NCBI GenBank assembly: GCA_026129405.1
Contig: JAHCID010000010.1
Location: 62,001 to 126,000 of the forward strand
Length of the DNA: 64,000 nt
Direction: 5' to 3'
From: a bacterium
Lineage (GTDB): Bacteria > Desulfobacterota > Binatia > DP-6
Shown: positions 43,998-53,799 of the stretch, in pieces
Layout of the letters: each line of letters starts with the position of its first letter
How positions within the stretch are numbered: position 1 is the first letter of the stretch
The notes under the pieces: model-generated
Told to the model about the DNA's origin: nothing
What the model saw: the letters and a program-made list of their open reading frames with translations, nothing else
Database searches by the model: none
Position numbers and translations under genes: made by a program

Positions 43998-45503
43998 TCA
44001 GCTGGCCGCCAGCTCGCACCATCCCACGGCTTGCGCATGGTCCGCCAGCCGGCACGAGGCCCACAGGTGCCGGTTCGGTGGTGCGCTGCTGCGCACCACC
44101 GGTAGGCGGTCGACGGCGACGAGATCGAGCCTCAGCGTCTCGTCGTCGAGAGCCAGGGCGACGCGGATGCGGCCGAGCGGATCGTGGGCGGGGCCGAGCA
44201 CGGCGCGGCCCGAGCGGACGCGGCGTGTGCCGGCAGGCCCGGCGACGCTGCCCTCGGCGGCGCCGCCGGCCGAGACGGTGACCGCGACGGCGCGCTCGGG
44301 GCCGAGCCGCAGCGTCAGGCGGAGATCGCCGCGCGTGCCGGCGCCGCGCATCGCCGTGCCGAGGAAGCCCGTGCCGTCGAGCGCGATGCGCTGCGGGCCG
44401 ACGTGTACGGCTCCGCGCACGACGCCGAAGCGGCCGCCGTCGGCCGTCAGGTCGGGCGCGAAGCGCAGCGCGAGGTGGACGTCGTCGACGATCGTCGCAC
44501 GCGCGAGTCCGTGCTCGAGGTCGACGAAGGGCGTGGTGTCGGGGCAGCGTGCGACCGGGCCGCGGAACGACGCCACGACGCCGTCGCCGTCGTCGACGAT
44601 GTGCAGGCCGAGCGCGGGATGCGCGCTGCCCGCGTGCTCCGCGGTGAACAGGAGCAGCGTGCCGTCGCCGGGGAAGAGCAGCAGGCGGGCGCCGAGCGGG
44701 TCGACGGCGAGGAGCGCGCGCGCGTCGCGGCCCGCGAGCGACAGGGCACGCGGCGCGGGCGCCGCGAGGGGCACGGCGAGGACGTCGTCCACGGGGGCCG
44801 CCGCGCCGCACAGGGCGGGCAGCGCCGCGGCCCAGGCGCCGGCGAGTCGGTCGCGCCAGGCGCCGGGCCAGCGCAGCGGGATGCCGAGCTCGAGCTGGAG
44901 GGCGTCGCAGCGCTCGTGCGACGCCACCAGGCGTCGCACGAGCGGGCGCGGGTCGTCGCGGTGCCGGCGCGTGAAGAGCTGGACCAGGTTCTCGCGCGCG
45001 CGGGCCGGATAGCGAGCGCCGACGGTCGCGTGGATGTCGTGCGCGTCGCAGGCGCGGACGAGGGCGCCGACCCCGGTGCGCGCGAACGCCGGCGATACCG
45101 CCGCCGTCGGCGGCACCGCGAGCGGCTCCGCGCCGGGCAGGCAGCCGAGGCCGACGTCGACGCGGGGCTCGACGACGTTCCATCCGTGCACGGTGACGAG
45201 CGTCGCCCGCCCGTGGCGTGCGCAGGCCGCCTCGACGAGATCGGCGAGCGCTTCGAGGAACCGCGGCATCGCGTCGTGGGCGGCCGAGAGCCGGTTCAGG
45301 TCGACGTCGTTGCGGTCCACGTCGACGTTGATCAGCGCCGCTGCGCCGCTCGCGTCGGCGAGCGCGGCGGCGAGGTCGGCCGTGTGGAGGTCGTTCATCC
45401 GCAGCGGGCCGGTACCCCAGGGGCGGCGGGCTGGGTCCCGCCGTGCTCCGTGCGGGGCCACCAGCACGACCGGCGTCGTACCCGGTCGGACGACGAACGC
45501 CAC
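43998..45503 (-). CDS. N-formylglutamate amidohydrolase-like protein with a long C-terminal domain
   Basis: A 501-residue protein. The N-terminal ~270 residues resemble N-formylglutamate amidohydrolase-type proteins: TPVVLVAPHGARRDPARRPW (substrate-site PHG), INVDVDRNDVDLNRL and LVTVHGWNVVEPRVDVGLG (metal-type HG). The C-terminal ~230 residues are beta-rich (LGLHIVDDGDGVVASF, RLTLRLGPERAVAVTVSAGG) and unassigned. Hydrolase activity is inferred from the histidine-containing motifs only. Transcribed in the same direction as the repeat protein across 122 bases without an obvious signal. Confidence 0.5.
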   Translation of the reverse strand: MAFVVRPGTTPVVLVAPHGARRDPARRPWGTGPLRMNDLHTADLAAALADASGAAALINVDVDRNDVDLNRLSAAHDAMPRFLEALADLVEAACARHGRATLVTVHGWNVVEPRVDVGLGCLPGAEPLAVPPTAAVSPAFARTGVGALVRACDAHDIHATVGARYPARARENLVQLFTRRHRDDPRPLVRRLVASHERCDALQLELGIPLRWPGAWRDRLAGAWAAALPALCGAAAPVDDVLAVPLAAPAPRALSLAGRDARALLAVDPLGARLLLFPGDGTLLLFTAEHAGSAHPALGLHIVDDGDGVVASFRGPVARCPDTTPFVDLEHGLARATIVDDVHLALRFAPDLTADGGRFGVVRGAVHVGPQRIALDGTGFLGTAMRGAGTRGDLRLTLRLGPERAVAVTVSAGGAAEGSVAGPAGTRRVRSGRAVLGPAHDPLGRIRVALALDDETLRLDLVAVDRLPVVRSSAPPNRHLWASCRLADHAQAVGWCELAAS

Positions 45504-45561
45504 CGTAGCGGTCTAACGGCGGCGCGGCGTCGATGCCACCCGACGGTCGCTCAGGGCCGCG

Positions 45562-46311
45562 TCAGAGCCCGCACTGCTGAAAGAAGCGTCCGAAGACCTG
45601 CTCGGCGACTTCGGTCAGCGCCGCCACGCGCTTCGGCGCTTCGGCGACGAGCTGCTTCGCGTCGGCGCCGGCGTCCGCGATGTAGCGCTGCGAGTCGGGC
45701 TCGGTCGCGAGGCGGCCGATGATCGCCTCGGTGAACTCGAGGTGGAACTGGAAGCCGTAGACGAGGTCGCCCCAGCGGAACGCCTGCTGCTCGTAGGCGG
45801 CCGACGTCGCCAGGTTCACGCCGTCGGGCGGGAGCTCGTAGGTGTCGCCGTGGAGGTGGAAGACGGTGAGCTGCGTGGGCGCGCCGGCGAGGAGCGGGTC
45901 GTCCTGGCCGTCGGCGGTGAGCGTGATCGGCAGCCAGCCGACCTCGCGCCGCTCGCCGGCGAAGACGCGTCCGCCGAGCACCTGGGCGATCAGCTGCGCG
46001 CCGAGGCACACGCCGAGCACGGGACGTCCGGCGGTGGCGGCGCGCTCGATCAGCGCGGCCTCGGCGGCGAGCCAGGGGTGCTTGTCGACGTCGTACGCGG
46101 CCTGCGGACCGCCGAGGACGATCAAGCCGCCGATCCCGCGCAGGTCCTTCGGGAGCGCGTCGCCGCGCGGCGGATCGAGCGTGCGATGATGCACCCCGTA
46201 ATCGCGCATGGCGTTCGCGAGGAGCCCGAGACCCTCGGCCGGCGCGTTCCGCAGCACGAGCCAGGACGTTCCCTCCCCAGAGGCATCCCCGTCCTCACCC
46301 CGCCGAGCCAT
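45562..46311 (-). CDS. Class I glutamine amidotransferase-like protein
   Basis: A 249-residue free-standing GATase of the GMP-synthase/YfeJ type. It has the nucleophile elbow PVLGVCLGAQLIAQVLGG (cysteine in GVCLG), GFQFHLEFTE with the catalytic histidine and following glutamate, and the earlier LIVLGGPQAAYD. It probably removes an amide or glutamyl group; such proteins act on glutamine or small amides. It is transcribed away from phoB across a 164-base gap that contains Pho-box-like repeats, so phosphate control of this gene too is possible. Confidence 0.82.
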   Translation of the reverse strand: MARRGEDGDASGEGTSWLVLRNAPAEGLGLLANAMRDYGVHHRTLDPPRGDALPKDLRGIGGLIVLGGPQAAYDVDKHPWLAAEAALIERAATAGRPVLGVCLGAQLIAQVLGGRVFAGERREVGWLPITLTADGQDDPLLAGAPTQLTVFHLHGDTYELPPDGVNLATSAAYEQQAFRWGDLVYGFQFHLEFTEAIIGRLATEPDSQRYIADAGADAKQLVAEAPKRVAALTEVAEQVFGRFFQQCGL

Positions 46312-46411
46312 GGGCTTTCATTTCAGAAGCCCTCGACGCCAGTCAAGGCGTGTCCTGCACGGAAGAACCCTTGCTCCGCGCGGTCTCCCTCGGTAGACAG
46401 CGCCCGGGCAA

Positions 46412-46474
46412 CGTTCACGCCGCCGTAACGCGAGGGTCACAGCACCCGGGTAAGCGTTCAACCGCGAGTAACGC
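46412..46474 (+). promoter_or_regulatory. Pho-box-like repeats upstream of phoB
   Basis: A 7-4-7 element CCGTAAC-GCGA-GGGTCAC lies at 46423-46440. It is flanked by a 20-base repeat CGTTCA-N7-GTAACGC present at both 46412-46431 and 46455-46474 (43 bases apart). Half-sites are mostly 11 bases apart, as for PhoB-family direct repeats. The placement just before the phoB GTG fits autoregulation. Confidence 0.45.
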
Positions 46475-46475
46475 C

Positions 46476-47192
46476 GTGGCAGTGAAGCGGACGATTCTGG
46501 TTGTGGAGGACGAGCGCGACATCCGCGAGCTCGTCCGGTTCCATCTGGCGCAGGAAGGGTACGCGGTGCGCGAGGCGGACACGGGCGAGGCCGCGCTGGC
46601 CCAGGTCGCCGTCGAGCGTCCCGCCCTCGTGGTGCTCGATCTCATGCTGCCGGGGACCGACGGCCTCGAGGTCTGCCGCCGGCTGCGCAACGCCGAGGCG
46701 ACGCACAACACCCCCATCATCATGCTGACCGCGCGGGCGGCGGAGGTCGACCGCGTCATCGGCCTCGAGCTCGGCGCCGACGACTACATCACGAAGCCGT
46801 TCAGCCCGCGCGAGCTGGTCGCGCGCGTGAAGGCGGTGCTCCGCCGGACCCATGGCGAGGAGGTTCCGCAGCCCCACGAGACGTTCGAGCGCGGTCGTCT
46901 GCGCATGGACTTCGACACCTACGAGGTCTTCATCGAGGGCAAGCCGGCGAACCTCTCGCTGCGCGAGTTCGAGCTGCTGAAGTTCTTCGTCCGCAACCCC
47001 TATCGTGTCTACGACCGCCTCCAGCTGCTGGACCTCGTGTGGGGGCAGGACGTACACGTCGAGCCCCGGACGGTCGACGTCCACATCCGTCGCCTCCGCA
47101 AACGGATCGAGCGGGACGATGCCGCGCCGGAGCTCATCGTCACCGTCCGCGGCGTTGGATACAAATTCAATCCCGAAGCGCTGGAGCCCTAA
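46476..47192 (+). CDS. phoB: Phosphate regulon response regulator PhoB
   Basis: A 238-residue OmpR-type regulator. The receiver has E11/D12, phospho-acceptor D55 (VVLDLMLPGTDG), LTARA and the ADDYITKPFSPRELVAR block. The winged helix has LSLREFELLKFFVRNPYRVY and VDVHIRRLRKRIE with VRGVGYKF at the end, as in PhoB. PhoB activates pst and other phosphate-uptake genes under starvation. GTG at VAVKRTILVVED is chosen; another GTG lies two codons later and no clear ribosome-binding site precedes either. The end overlaps the phoR start. Confidence 0.92.
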   Translation: MAVKRTILVVEDERDIRELVRFHLAQEGYAVREADTGEAALAQVAVERPALVVLDLMLPGTDGLEVCRRLRNAEATHNTPIIMLTARAAEVDRVIGLELGADDYITKPFSPRELVARVKAVLRRTHGEEVPQPHETFERGRLRMDFDTYEVFIEGKPANLSLREFELLKFFVRNPYRVYDRLQLLDLVWGQDVHVEPRTVDVHIRRLRKRIERDDAAPELIVTVRGVGYKFNPEALEP

Positions 47193-48990
47193 GCTCGTTC
47201 TCCAGTTCCTCGCGCCCGCCCTCGTCGTGCTCGTCGGGGCGGCGGCGGGTCCGTACGTCTCGGTCGTGCTCGAGCGCGAGCAGGTCGACACGGTGGCGCG
47301 CCGGCTCGCCGCGGAGGCGCGCGTCGCCGGCGAGCTGCTGCCCTGGGACGGCGGCACGGCGCTCGACGACGCCTGCGCGCAGCTGTCGTCGGGGCTCGAG
47401 GTGCGCGTCACGGTGCTCGGTGCGGATGGCGCGGTCTTGTGCGAGTCCTCGCGGGCGTCGTCGGAGCTGGGCTCGCACGCCGATCGGCCCGAAGTTCGGC
47501 AGGCGCTGACCATGGGGTCGGGCACGGCGACGCGCTGGAGCGATACGGCGCAGGCGCATCTCGTCTACGCCGCCGTGCGGCAGCAACGCGACGGTGCGGT
47601 GCGCGTCATCCGCGTGGCGATGCCGGCGGACGTGTTGAGCGCCGGCGCGGCGTGGGCGCGTCGGCTGGCGCTCGTCGTCGTTGCAGTGGCGCTCGCGCTC
47701 GCGGTGCTCGTGGCCGTCCTGCTGTCGGCCCGCATGCTGCGCCGGCTTCAGCGGCTCGTCGGCTTCGCGAGCCGGCTCGCCGCCGGCGAGCCGGCGCCGT
47801 ACCTCGCACCGGAGCGGCGCGACGATCTCGGCGGGCTGGAGGCGCAGCTGAGCGAGATGGCGCGGCGGGTGGCGGGCACGATCGCCGAGCTGCGCGTGGA
47901 GCAGGAACGGCTCGAAGCCATCCTGCGCGGCATGGTCGAGGGCGTGCTCGTCACCGACATGCGCGGGAACGTCGTCCTCATGAACGCCCGCGCCCGCGAG
48001 GTGCTCGGCATCGCGATCGACGACGCCACGCCCGGTCGCCCGCTGGTCGACCTGACGCGTGATCCCGCGCTGGGCGACCTGCTGCGCGAGCTCGAGGCGG
48101 GCGCGGCGATCGCGTCGCGCGACGTCACGCTCGGGGGCGGGCAGGGGCCGACGCTCCAGGTGAACGGCGCCCGCCTGCGCGCCGCCGACGGGCAGGTGTT
48201 CGGCTTCGTCATCGTGCTGCACGACGTCACCGAGCTGCGCCGACTCGAGGTCATCCGGCGCGACTTCGTCGCCAACGTCTCGCACGAGCTGCGCACGCCG
48301 CTCACCGCCATCAAGGGCTACGCCGAGACCCTGCTCGGCGCCGCCGGCGACGACCGCGAAACCGCCCGCCGCTTCCTTGCCGTGATCGACCGTCACTCCG
48401 AGCGGCTGGGCCGTCTCATCGACGATCTGCTGACCCTCTCCGACCTCGAGCTCGGCCGTACGCCGCTGCGCATCGGTGCGGTGGCGATGGGCCCCGTCGT
48501 CGACGACGTCCTGCAGATCTTCGCCGAGCCCGTCGCCCGCGCCGGCGTCCGCGTCGAAGCCCAGGTCGCCCCCGGCCTCGCGATGGTGCAGGCCGACGGC
48601 GACCGCCTGCGCCAGGTGCTCATCAACCTCGTCGACAACGCCATCAAGTACACGCCGAAGGATGGCCACGTCCTCGTCCGCGCCATGGCGGCCGCAGGCC
48701 CCGAGCACGCCGGCATGGTCGAGATCGCCATCGAGGACTCCGGCATCGGCATCCCCGCGCAGGATCTCCCGCGTCTGACGGAGCGCTTCTTCCGCGTCGA
48801 CAAAGCCCGCTCCCGCGAGCTCGGCGGCACCGGCCTCGGCCTCGCCATCGTGAAGCACATCGTCCAGGCCCACGGCGGCTCGCTCGCCATTTCGAGCGCC
48901 CTCGGCCAAGGCACCACGGTCCGCGTCTTCTTCCCTGCTGCCGCCCCCCCACAGGAGCAACGCACCCAACTCAGCCTGGTCCGGCGTTAG
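47155..48990 (+). CDS. phoR: Phosphate regulon sensor histidine kinase PhoR
   Basis: A protein of about 611 residues. It has an N-terminal membrane helix (LVLQFLAPALVVLVGAAAGP), a periplasmic-size domain of ~120 residues, a second helix (LALVVVAVALALAVLVAVLL), HAMP, and PAS (ILRGMVEGVLVTDMRGNVVL). The HisKA box FVANVSHELRTPLTAIKGYA carries H377, and the ATPase has INLVDNAIKYTP, IEDSGIGI and GGTGLGLAIVKHI. The long periplasmic domain resembles the Bacillus-type PhoR layout. The start is uncertain: TTG overlapping phoB by 38 bases keeps the first membrane helix intact, while the next GTG (47227) would cut into it. Confidence 0.9.
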   Translation: MDTNSIPKRWSPKLVLQFLAPALVVLVGAAAGPYVSVVLEREQVDTVARRLAAEARVAGELLPWDGGTALDDACAQLSSGLEVRVTVLGADGAVLCESSRASSELGSHADRPEVRQALTMGSGTATRWSDTAQAHLVYAAVRQQRDGAVRVIRVAMPADVLSAGAAWARRLALVVVAVALALAVLVAVLLSARMLRRLQRLVGFASRLAAGEPAPYLAPERRDDLGGLEAQLSEMARRVAGTIAELRVEQERLEAILRGMVEGVLVTDMRGNVVLMNARAREVLGIAIDDATPGRPLVDLTRDPALGDLLRELEAGAAIASRDVTLGGGQGPTLQVNGARLRAADGQVFGFVIVLHDVTELRRLEVIRRDFVANVSHELRTPLTAIKGYAETLLGAAGDDRETARRFLAVIDRHSERLGRLIDDLLTLSDLELGRTPLRIGAVAMGPVVDDVLQIFAEPVARAGVRVEAQVAPGLAMVQADGDRLRQVLINLVDNAIKYTPKDGHVLVRAMAAAGPEHAGMVEIAIEDSGIGIPAQDLPRLTERFFRVDKARSRELGGTGLGLAIVKHIVQAHGGSLAISSALGQGTTVRVFFPAAAPPQEQRTQLSLVRR

Positions 48991-49073
48991 TCGGTATCGG
49001 GCGCGCCCTTGGCGCGCGGACGGGAGCCCGCACGGCGCTCCACGGCCCCCCGGGGCCCCCCGCGCCCCCGCCG

Positions 49074-49757
49074 CTACAGATCCCGCGGCACGGTGTCCAT
49101 GTGGCGGATCGACTGCCCCTTCACCAGGAACACGACCATCTCGGCGATGTTCGTCGCATGGTCCGCGATCCGCTCGAGGTATTTCGACACGAACAGCATG
49201 CGCATGCCGCGGCTGATCGCGGTCGGATCCTCGACCATGAACCCCAGCAGCTCGCGGAAGAGCTGCCCGTGCAGCTTGTCGATCGCGTCGTCGGCGTCGA
49301 GGACGCGCAGGGCCAGCTCGACGTCCTCGTTGACGAAGGCGTCGAGGCTCTGGTGGACCATGGTGCTGGCCAGCTCGGCCATGCGCGGGATGTCGATGTA
49401 GGGCTTGATCGGCAGCTCGGCCGCGAGCTCGAGGGCGCGCTCGGCGATGTGCGTCGCGAGGTCGCCGATGCGCTCGAGGTCGGTGGTGATCTTGAGGGCC
49501 GTGGTGATGAGGCGCAGGTCGCGCGCCGCGGGCTGGTGCAGGGCGAGGAGGCGGATCGACAGCTCGTCGACCTCGACGTCGAGCCGGTTCACGGTGTGAT
49601 CGCGCTCGATCGTCTGCTTCGCGAGCGTCTCGTCGCGCTCCGTGAGGGCCTTGATCGCGTGTGCGATCTGGCTCTCGACGAGCCCGCCCATCTCGAGGAC
49701 GTGCTTGCGCAGCTGGGCGAGCTGGCTCTCGAACGCGCGATCCGTGTGCTGCGGCAT
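49074..49757 (-). CDS. phoU: Phosphate transport regulator PhoU
   Basis: PhoU links the Pst transporter to PhoR signalling. The 227-residue, all-helical protein begins [20 protein letters not shown] and has both PhoU repeats with the metal-binding E/D motifs: TDLERIGDLATHIAE and LERIADHATNIAEMVVFLVK. The ATG overlaps the pstB stop. It is the last gene of the pst operon and converges on phoR. Confidence 0.96.
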   Translation of the reverse strand: MPQHTDRAFESQLAQLRKHVLEMGGLVESQIAHAIKALTERDETLAKQTIERDHTVNRLDVEVDELSIRLLALHQPAARDLRLITTALKITTDLERIGDLATHIAERALELAAELPIKPYIDIPRMAELASTMVHQSLDAFVNEDVELALRVLDADDAIDKLHGQLFRELLGFMVEDPTAISRGMRMLFVSKYLERIADHATNIAEMVVFLVKGQSIRHMDTVPRDL

Positions 49758-50554
49758 CAGCCGAACCGTCCCGTGATGTAGTCTTCGGTCTCGGGCCGCG
49801 CCGGGGTGGTGAAGAGCCGGTCGGTAGGCCCGAATTCGATGAGGCGGCCGAGGTAGAAGTAGGCGGTGTAGTCCGAGACGCGCGCCGCCTGCTGCATGTT
49901 GTGGGTGACGATCACGATCGTGTAGCGTTCCTTCAGCTCCTGGATCAGCTCCTCGATCTTGGCGGTGGCGATCGGGTCGAGTGCCGACGCGGGCTCGTCC
50001 ATGAGGAGGACCTCGGGCTCGACCGCGAGCGCGCGCGCGATGCAGAGGCGCTGCTGCTGGCCGCCGGAGAGCTCGAGCGCCGACTTCTCCAGCCGATCGG
50101 CCACCTCGTCCCACAGCGCCGCCTGGCGCAGGCTGCGCTCGGCGATCTCCTGGAGCGCATGGCGGTCGCGGATGCCGTGGATACGCGGTCCGAACGCCAC
50201 GTTCTCGAAGATCGACTTCGGAAACGGGTTGGACTTCTGGAAGACCATGCCGACCTGGCGGCGGAGCACGACGGGATCGACCTCGGGCGAGTAGATCGGC
50301 TGATCGTCGAGGAACACCTGGCCGTCGATACGCACGTTCGGGATGTGGTCGTTCATGCGGTTGAGGCAGCGCAGGAACGTCGACTTGCCGCATCCCGAGG
50401 GCCCGATGAGCGCCGTCACGCGGTGCTCCGGGATCTCGAGCGAGAGGCGGTCGAGGCCGAGAGAGGGGCCGTAGTGGACGGCGAGATCGCGCACCGACAT
50501 CTTGATGGAGCAGTCGGACGCGAGCGGGGCGACGTGGGCGGCGTTGGCGCTCAT
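49757..50554 (-). CDS. pstB: Phosphate ABC transporter ATP-binding protein PstB
   Basis: The ATPase of the high-affinity phosphate importer. The 265-residue protein has Walker [20 protein letters not shown], the PstB-typical [20 protein letters not shown], signature [20 protein letters not shown], Walker [15 protein letters not shown] and the switch [20 protein letters not shown]. All motifs are intact. It lies 58 bases after pstA and overlaps phoU. Confidence 0.98.
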   Translation of the reverse strand: MSANAAHVAPLASDCSIKMSVRDLAVHYGPSLGLDRLSLEIPEHRVTALIGPSGCGKSTFLRCLNRMNDHIPNVRIDGQVFLDDQPIYSPEVDPVVLRRQVGMVFQKSNPFPKSIFENVAFGPRIHGIRDRHALQEIAERSLRQAALWDEVADRLEKSALELSGGQQQRLCIARALAVEPEVLLMDEPASALDPIATAKIEELIQELKERYTIVIVTHNMQQAARVSDYTAYFYLGRLIEFGPTDRLFTTPARPETEDYITGRFG

Positions 50555-50612
50555 GGGTTCGGACGTTTGCCGAGGATAGACCGGGCTCCCGACGCTGCCA
50601 AGGCCGAAAACC

Positions 50613-51518
50613 TCAGTCGAAGCCGCGCCGCTGGGTGCGGTTGCGGATCACCACCGCGGCGGCGTTCATGGTGATGAGCACGACGAGGAGCACGACGATG
50701 CCGGCCGCCGCGTTGACGTGGAACTCGGCCTGGGGGCGCGAGATCCAGTTGAAGATCTGGATCGGGAGCGCGGTGAACGGCGTCTGGAGGCCGCTCAGCG
50801 ACAGCTCCGGTACGAAGGCGACGTAGGTGAGCGCGCCGATCGTGATCAGCGGCGCCGTCTCGCCGATGGCCCGGGCGAGCGCCAGGATGGTGCCCGTCAG
50901 GATGCCGGGGAGGGCGGCCGGGACGACGAGCCGGCTCACGACCTGCCAGCGGGTGGCCCCGAGCGCGTAGCCGCCCTGGCGCAGCGAATCCGGCACGGCG
51001 CGCAGCGCCTCGCGCGACGCGATGATGAGGATCGGCATCACCAGAAGCGACATGGTCAGCGACCCGGCGAGCACGCTGCGTCCGCCGGTCAGCGGCTGGA
51101 GGAAGCGGACGAACAGCTCGAGCCCGAGGAGCCCGTAGATCACCGACGGCACGCCGGCGAGGTTCGCGATGTTGATCTCGATGAGCCGCTGGAGCGGGCC
51201 GCGCGACGAATACTCCTCGAGGTAGAGCGCCGCCCCGACGCCGAGGGGAAACGCGAAGCACGCCGTCAGCACGAGCAGCCACAGCGAGCCGATGAACGCC
51301 GAGTAGATGCCGGCCTGGCTCGCGCGGCGCGACGGGAACGAGGTGAGGAACTCCCAGCTGAGCCGGGGAAAACCGTCGGTGAGCACGTCGAGGAGGAGGA
51401 TCGCGAGGACGCCGACGCCGAAGAACGTGGCGGCGCGGCCGAGGTGGAGGAACAACCGCTCGATCGTCCGCCGGCGTGCGAGATGCGGATCGTGGGAGGC
51501 GATGAGGCGCTTAGGCAT
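50613..51518 (-). CDS. pstA: Phosphate ABC transporter permease PstA
   Basis: A 301-residue membrane permease with six hydrophobic segments. It has the PstA-type loop [20 protein letters not shown] with [19 protein letters not shown], the EAA-like coupling motif [20 protein letters not shown] and late [17 protein letters not shown]. It forms the channel with PstC in the inner membrane. The ATG overlaps the pstC stop by eight bases. Confidence 0.95.
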   Translation of the reverse strand: MPKRLIASHDPHLARRRTIERLFLHLGRAATFFGVGVLAILLLDVLTDGFPRLSWEFLTSFPSRRASQAGIYSAFIGSLWLLVLTACFAFPLGVGAALYLEEYSSRGPLQRLIEINIANLAGVPSVIYGLLGLELFVRFLQPLTGGRSVLAGSLTMSLLVMPILIIASREALRAVPDSLRQGGYALGATRWQVVSRLVVPAALPGILTGTILALARAIGETAPLITIGALTYVAFVPELSLSGLQTPFTALPIQIFNWISRPQAEFHVNAAAGIVVLLVVLITMNAAAVVIRNRTQRRGFD

Positions 51519-52530
51519 ACCGCTCCCGGTAGCGGCGCACGAGGCGGTCGCCGAGCAGGTTCAGCACGAGGGTCATGAGGAAGAGCGCCATGCCGACCGC
51601 GAAGATCGTCTGGTACTCGAGCGTCCCGTGCGGCGTGTCGCCGAGGCTGACCTGCACGATGTACGCGGTCATGGTCTCGACCGGGACGAACGGGTTCAGG
51701 GTCAGGCGCGGGCTCTGGCCCGCCGCGATCGCGACGATCATGGTCTCGCCGACGGCGCGGGATATGGCGAGGATCACCGCCGCGACGATGCCCGACAGCG
51801 CCGCCGGCACCACGATCTTGAGTGAGACCTCGCAGCGGGTGGAGCCGAGGGCGAGGCCGGCGTCGCGCAGCCCGGTCGGCACGGCGAAGAGGGCGTCCTC
51901 GGACAGGGAGATCACGAGCGGCAGGATCATGACGCCCATGACGAGCCCGGCGCTGAGCGCGTTGAACCCCGAGATGTCCGGGAAGATCAGCTTCAGCATC
52001 GGGGTGACGAAGAGCAGCGCGAAGTAGCCGTAGACGACGGTGGGTACGCCGGCCAGCACCTCGAGGATCGGCTTCAGCGTCCGGCGCGTCTTCGGCGCGG
52101 CGAACTCGCTGAGATAGATCGCCGCGAGAAGCCCGATCGGTAGCGCGACGGCGAGCGCGATGGCCGAGGTGAGGACCGTCGCGCTCGCCAGCACGAGGAT
52201 GCCGAAGTGCTTGTCGACGAAGAGCGGCGTCCACTGGGTGTCGGTGAGGAAGCGCCAGAGCGACACCTCGCGGAAGAAGCTCACGGTCTCGAAAACCAGG
52301 ACGCCGACGATGCCGAGCGTGGTGAGAATGGTGACGGCGCTGGTGCCGAACAGGGCCAACCGGACGAGCTCCTCGAAGACCCGCCGTCCGAGCGGCTGGG
52401 CCCCCCGCGCCTGTGGACGCGACGGGAGGGGCAGCACGGTTCGCGGCGCGGAGGCGGGAGTGGCGGAGCGAGTCATCCGGGGTCTCGCGAGAGGTCGCGG
52501 GAGGGTACCCGGTTCGGCACCAGGCTGCAT
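51511..52530 (-). CDS. pstC: Phosphate ABC transporter permease PstC
   Basis: A 339-residue permease with six membrane segments. It has [40 protein letters not shown] with [37 protein letters not shown] (coupling motif) and [20 protein letters not shown]. The ATG chosen overlaps the pstS stop (ATGA) and has AAGGAG upstream. It adds a ~60-residue Pro/Arg-rich cytoplasmic extension; a second ATG 18 codons later is an alternative. Confidence 0.94.
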   Translation of the reverse strand: MQPGAEPGTLPRPLARPRMTRSATPASAPRTVLPLPSRPQARGAQPLGRRVFEELVRLALFGTSAVTILTTLGIVGVLVFETVSFFREVSLWRFLTDTQWTPLFVDKHFGILVLASATVLTSAIALAVALPIGLLAAIYLSEFAAPKTRRTLKPILEVLAGVPTVVYGYFALLFVTPMLKLIFPDISGFNALSAGLVMGVMILPLVISLSEDALFAVPTGLRDAGLALGSTRCEVSLKIVVPAALSGIVAAVILAISRAVGETMIVAIAAGQSPRLTLNPFVPVETMTAYIVQVSLGDTPHGTLEYQTIFAVGMALFLMTLVLNLLGDRLVRRYRERYA

Positions 52531-53540
52531 CAGTGGGCTTTCTCCTTCGAGAGGAGGTCGACGACGGTCACGCCGACCTGGGAGCCCTTGCCTTCGAAGA
52601 CCGACCCGGTGACGCGCTTCTCCAGGCGGGTCTTGGCGAGCGCATAGGCTTCGGCCGGGAGCGGGATGTAGCCGACCTCCTTCACGAGGGCACCGGCCTG
52701 CGCCAGGTAGAAGTCGATGAAGGCCTTCACCTGCGGCTTCTCGAGCGACTTCGTGCTGACGTAGATGAAGAGCGGACGCGCCAGCGGCTGATAGGTTCCC
52801 TTCTCGACGGTCTCGGGCGAAGGGAGGATGCAGCCGGCGCCGTTGGCGTCGTTCTCGTCGTCGATGGCCACGAGCTTCAGCTTCGACTGGTTCTCCTCGT
52901 AGTACGCGAAGCCGAAGAAGCCGAGGGCCAGGGGATCGGTGGCGATGCCCTGCACGATCACGTTGTCGTCCTCGCTCGACTGGAAGTCGCCGCGGCTCGC
53001 GTGCTCCTTCCCGACGATCGCCTCCGTGAAGTAGTCGTACGTGCCGGAGTCGACGCCGGGACCGAGGAGGTGGATGTCCTTGTCCGGCCAGCCGGGCCGC
53101 ACCTGGCTCCACTTCGTGATCTTGCCTTGGGCCTCGGGCTCCCAGATCGTCTTCAGCTCCTTGACGGTCATGCAGGTGGCCCAGTCGTTCTTCGGGTTCA
53201 CCATGATCGCGAGACCGTCGTAGGCGATCGGCAGCTCGACGTACTCGATCCCGGCCTTGCCGCACTGCTCGACCTCGGTCGGCTTGATCGGCCGCGAGGC
53301 GTCGGAGACGTCGGTCTCGCCGGCGCAGAACTTCTTGAAGCCGCCGCCGGTACCGGAGATGCCGACCGTCACCTGTGTCTTCGGGGTCGTCTTCTGGAAC
53401 TCCTCGGCGACCGCTTCCGTGATCGGGAAGACGGTGCTGGAGCCATCGACGGCGACCCGGCTCTGCGCCATCGCGCGACCGGGGGCCATGCTGCCGACGG
53501 CAGCCGCCAGGGTGAGAGCCGCAACCACTCGCTGGGTCAT
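52530..53540 (-). CDS. pstS: Periplasmic phosphate-binding protein PstS
   Basis: The phosphate receptor of the Pst system. The 336-residue protein has a signal peptide ([20 protein letters not shown]) and the phosphate-binding blocks [38 protein letters not shown] and [20 protein letters not shown], typical of this subgroup of PstS. No lipobox is seen, so it is soluble. It is the first gene of pstSCAB-phoU and faces the Pho-box-like sites shared with the divergent porin gene. Confidence 0.96.
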   Translation of the reverse strand: MTQRVVAALTLAAAVGSMAPGRAMAQSRVAVDGSSTVFPITEAVAEEFQKTTPKTQVTVGISGTGGGFKKFCAGETDVSDASRPIKPTEVEQCGKAGIEYVELPIAYDGLAIMVNPKNDWATCMTVKELKTIWEPEAQGKITKWSQVRPGWPDKDIHLLGPGVDSGTYDYFTEAIVGKEHASRGDFQSSEDDNVIVQGIATDPLALGFFGFAYYEENQSKLKLVAIDDENDANGAGCILPSPETVEKGTYQPLARPLFIYVSTKSLEKPQVKAFIDFYLAQAGALVKEVGYIPLPAEAYALAKTRLEKRVTGSVFEGKGSQVGVTVVDLLSKEKAH

Positions 53541-53714
53541 TCGCTAGTCCTCCGCTACTGCGTCCACCGCCCCAAGCGCCGGTTGCCCGGTAACTCGTGA
53601 GCGCGGGGCCTCGATCGGGCCCGGTCCGGGGGTCGTCGTGAGTCGGCAGGACGGCGGGGACACGTTTCCCTGCTCGTCGAAGCGGCCTCCCATTGCCGCC
53701 GAGGTACCAGCGTC

Positions 53715-53743
53715 GTGTTTCAATTCTGTTACGACGCGGTGAA
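53715..53743 (+). promoter_or_regulatory. Pho-box-like triple repeat
   Basis: Three half-sites GTGTTTC, CTGTTAC and CGGTGAA are spaced exactly 11 bases apart, with AATT and GACG as spacers. This is the 7-4-7 geometry of PhoB boxes (CTGTCAT-N4-CTGTCAC in E. coli). The site lies in the divergent pstS-porin region downstream of a local PhoB. Confidence 0.6.
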
Positions 53744-53799
53744 TACACCGAAATCCTGCCCGTATTTCCTCGTGAACTCTCCAGCCTGCCGTGTGCGAT

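Noticed and set aside
41344-45012. 1222-codon plus-strand open frame opposite the repeat protein
   Set aside because: Composition is Arg/Asp/Glu/Ala-rich without motifs, a shadow of the well-supported minus-strand genes.
49020-49073. GC-run hairpin (GGCCCC/GGGGCC) between phoR and phoU as a terminator
   Set aside because: The stem is six bases with a two-base loop inside a C-rich run and has no U-tract; it is too weak to call.
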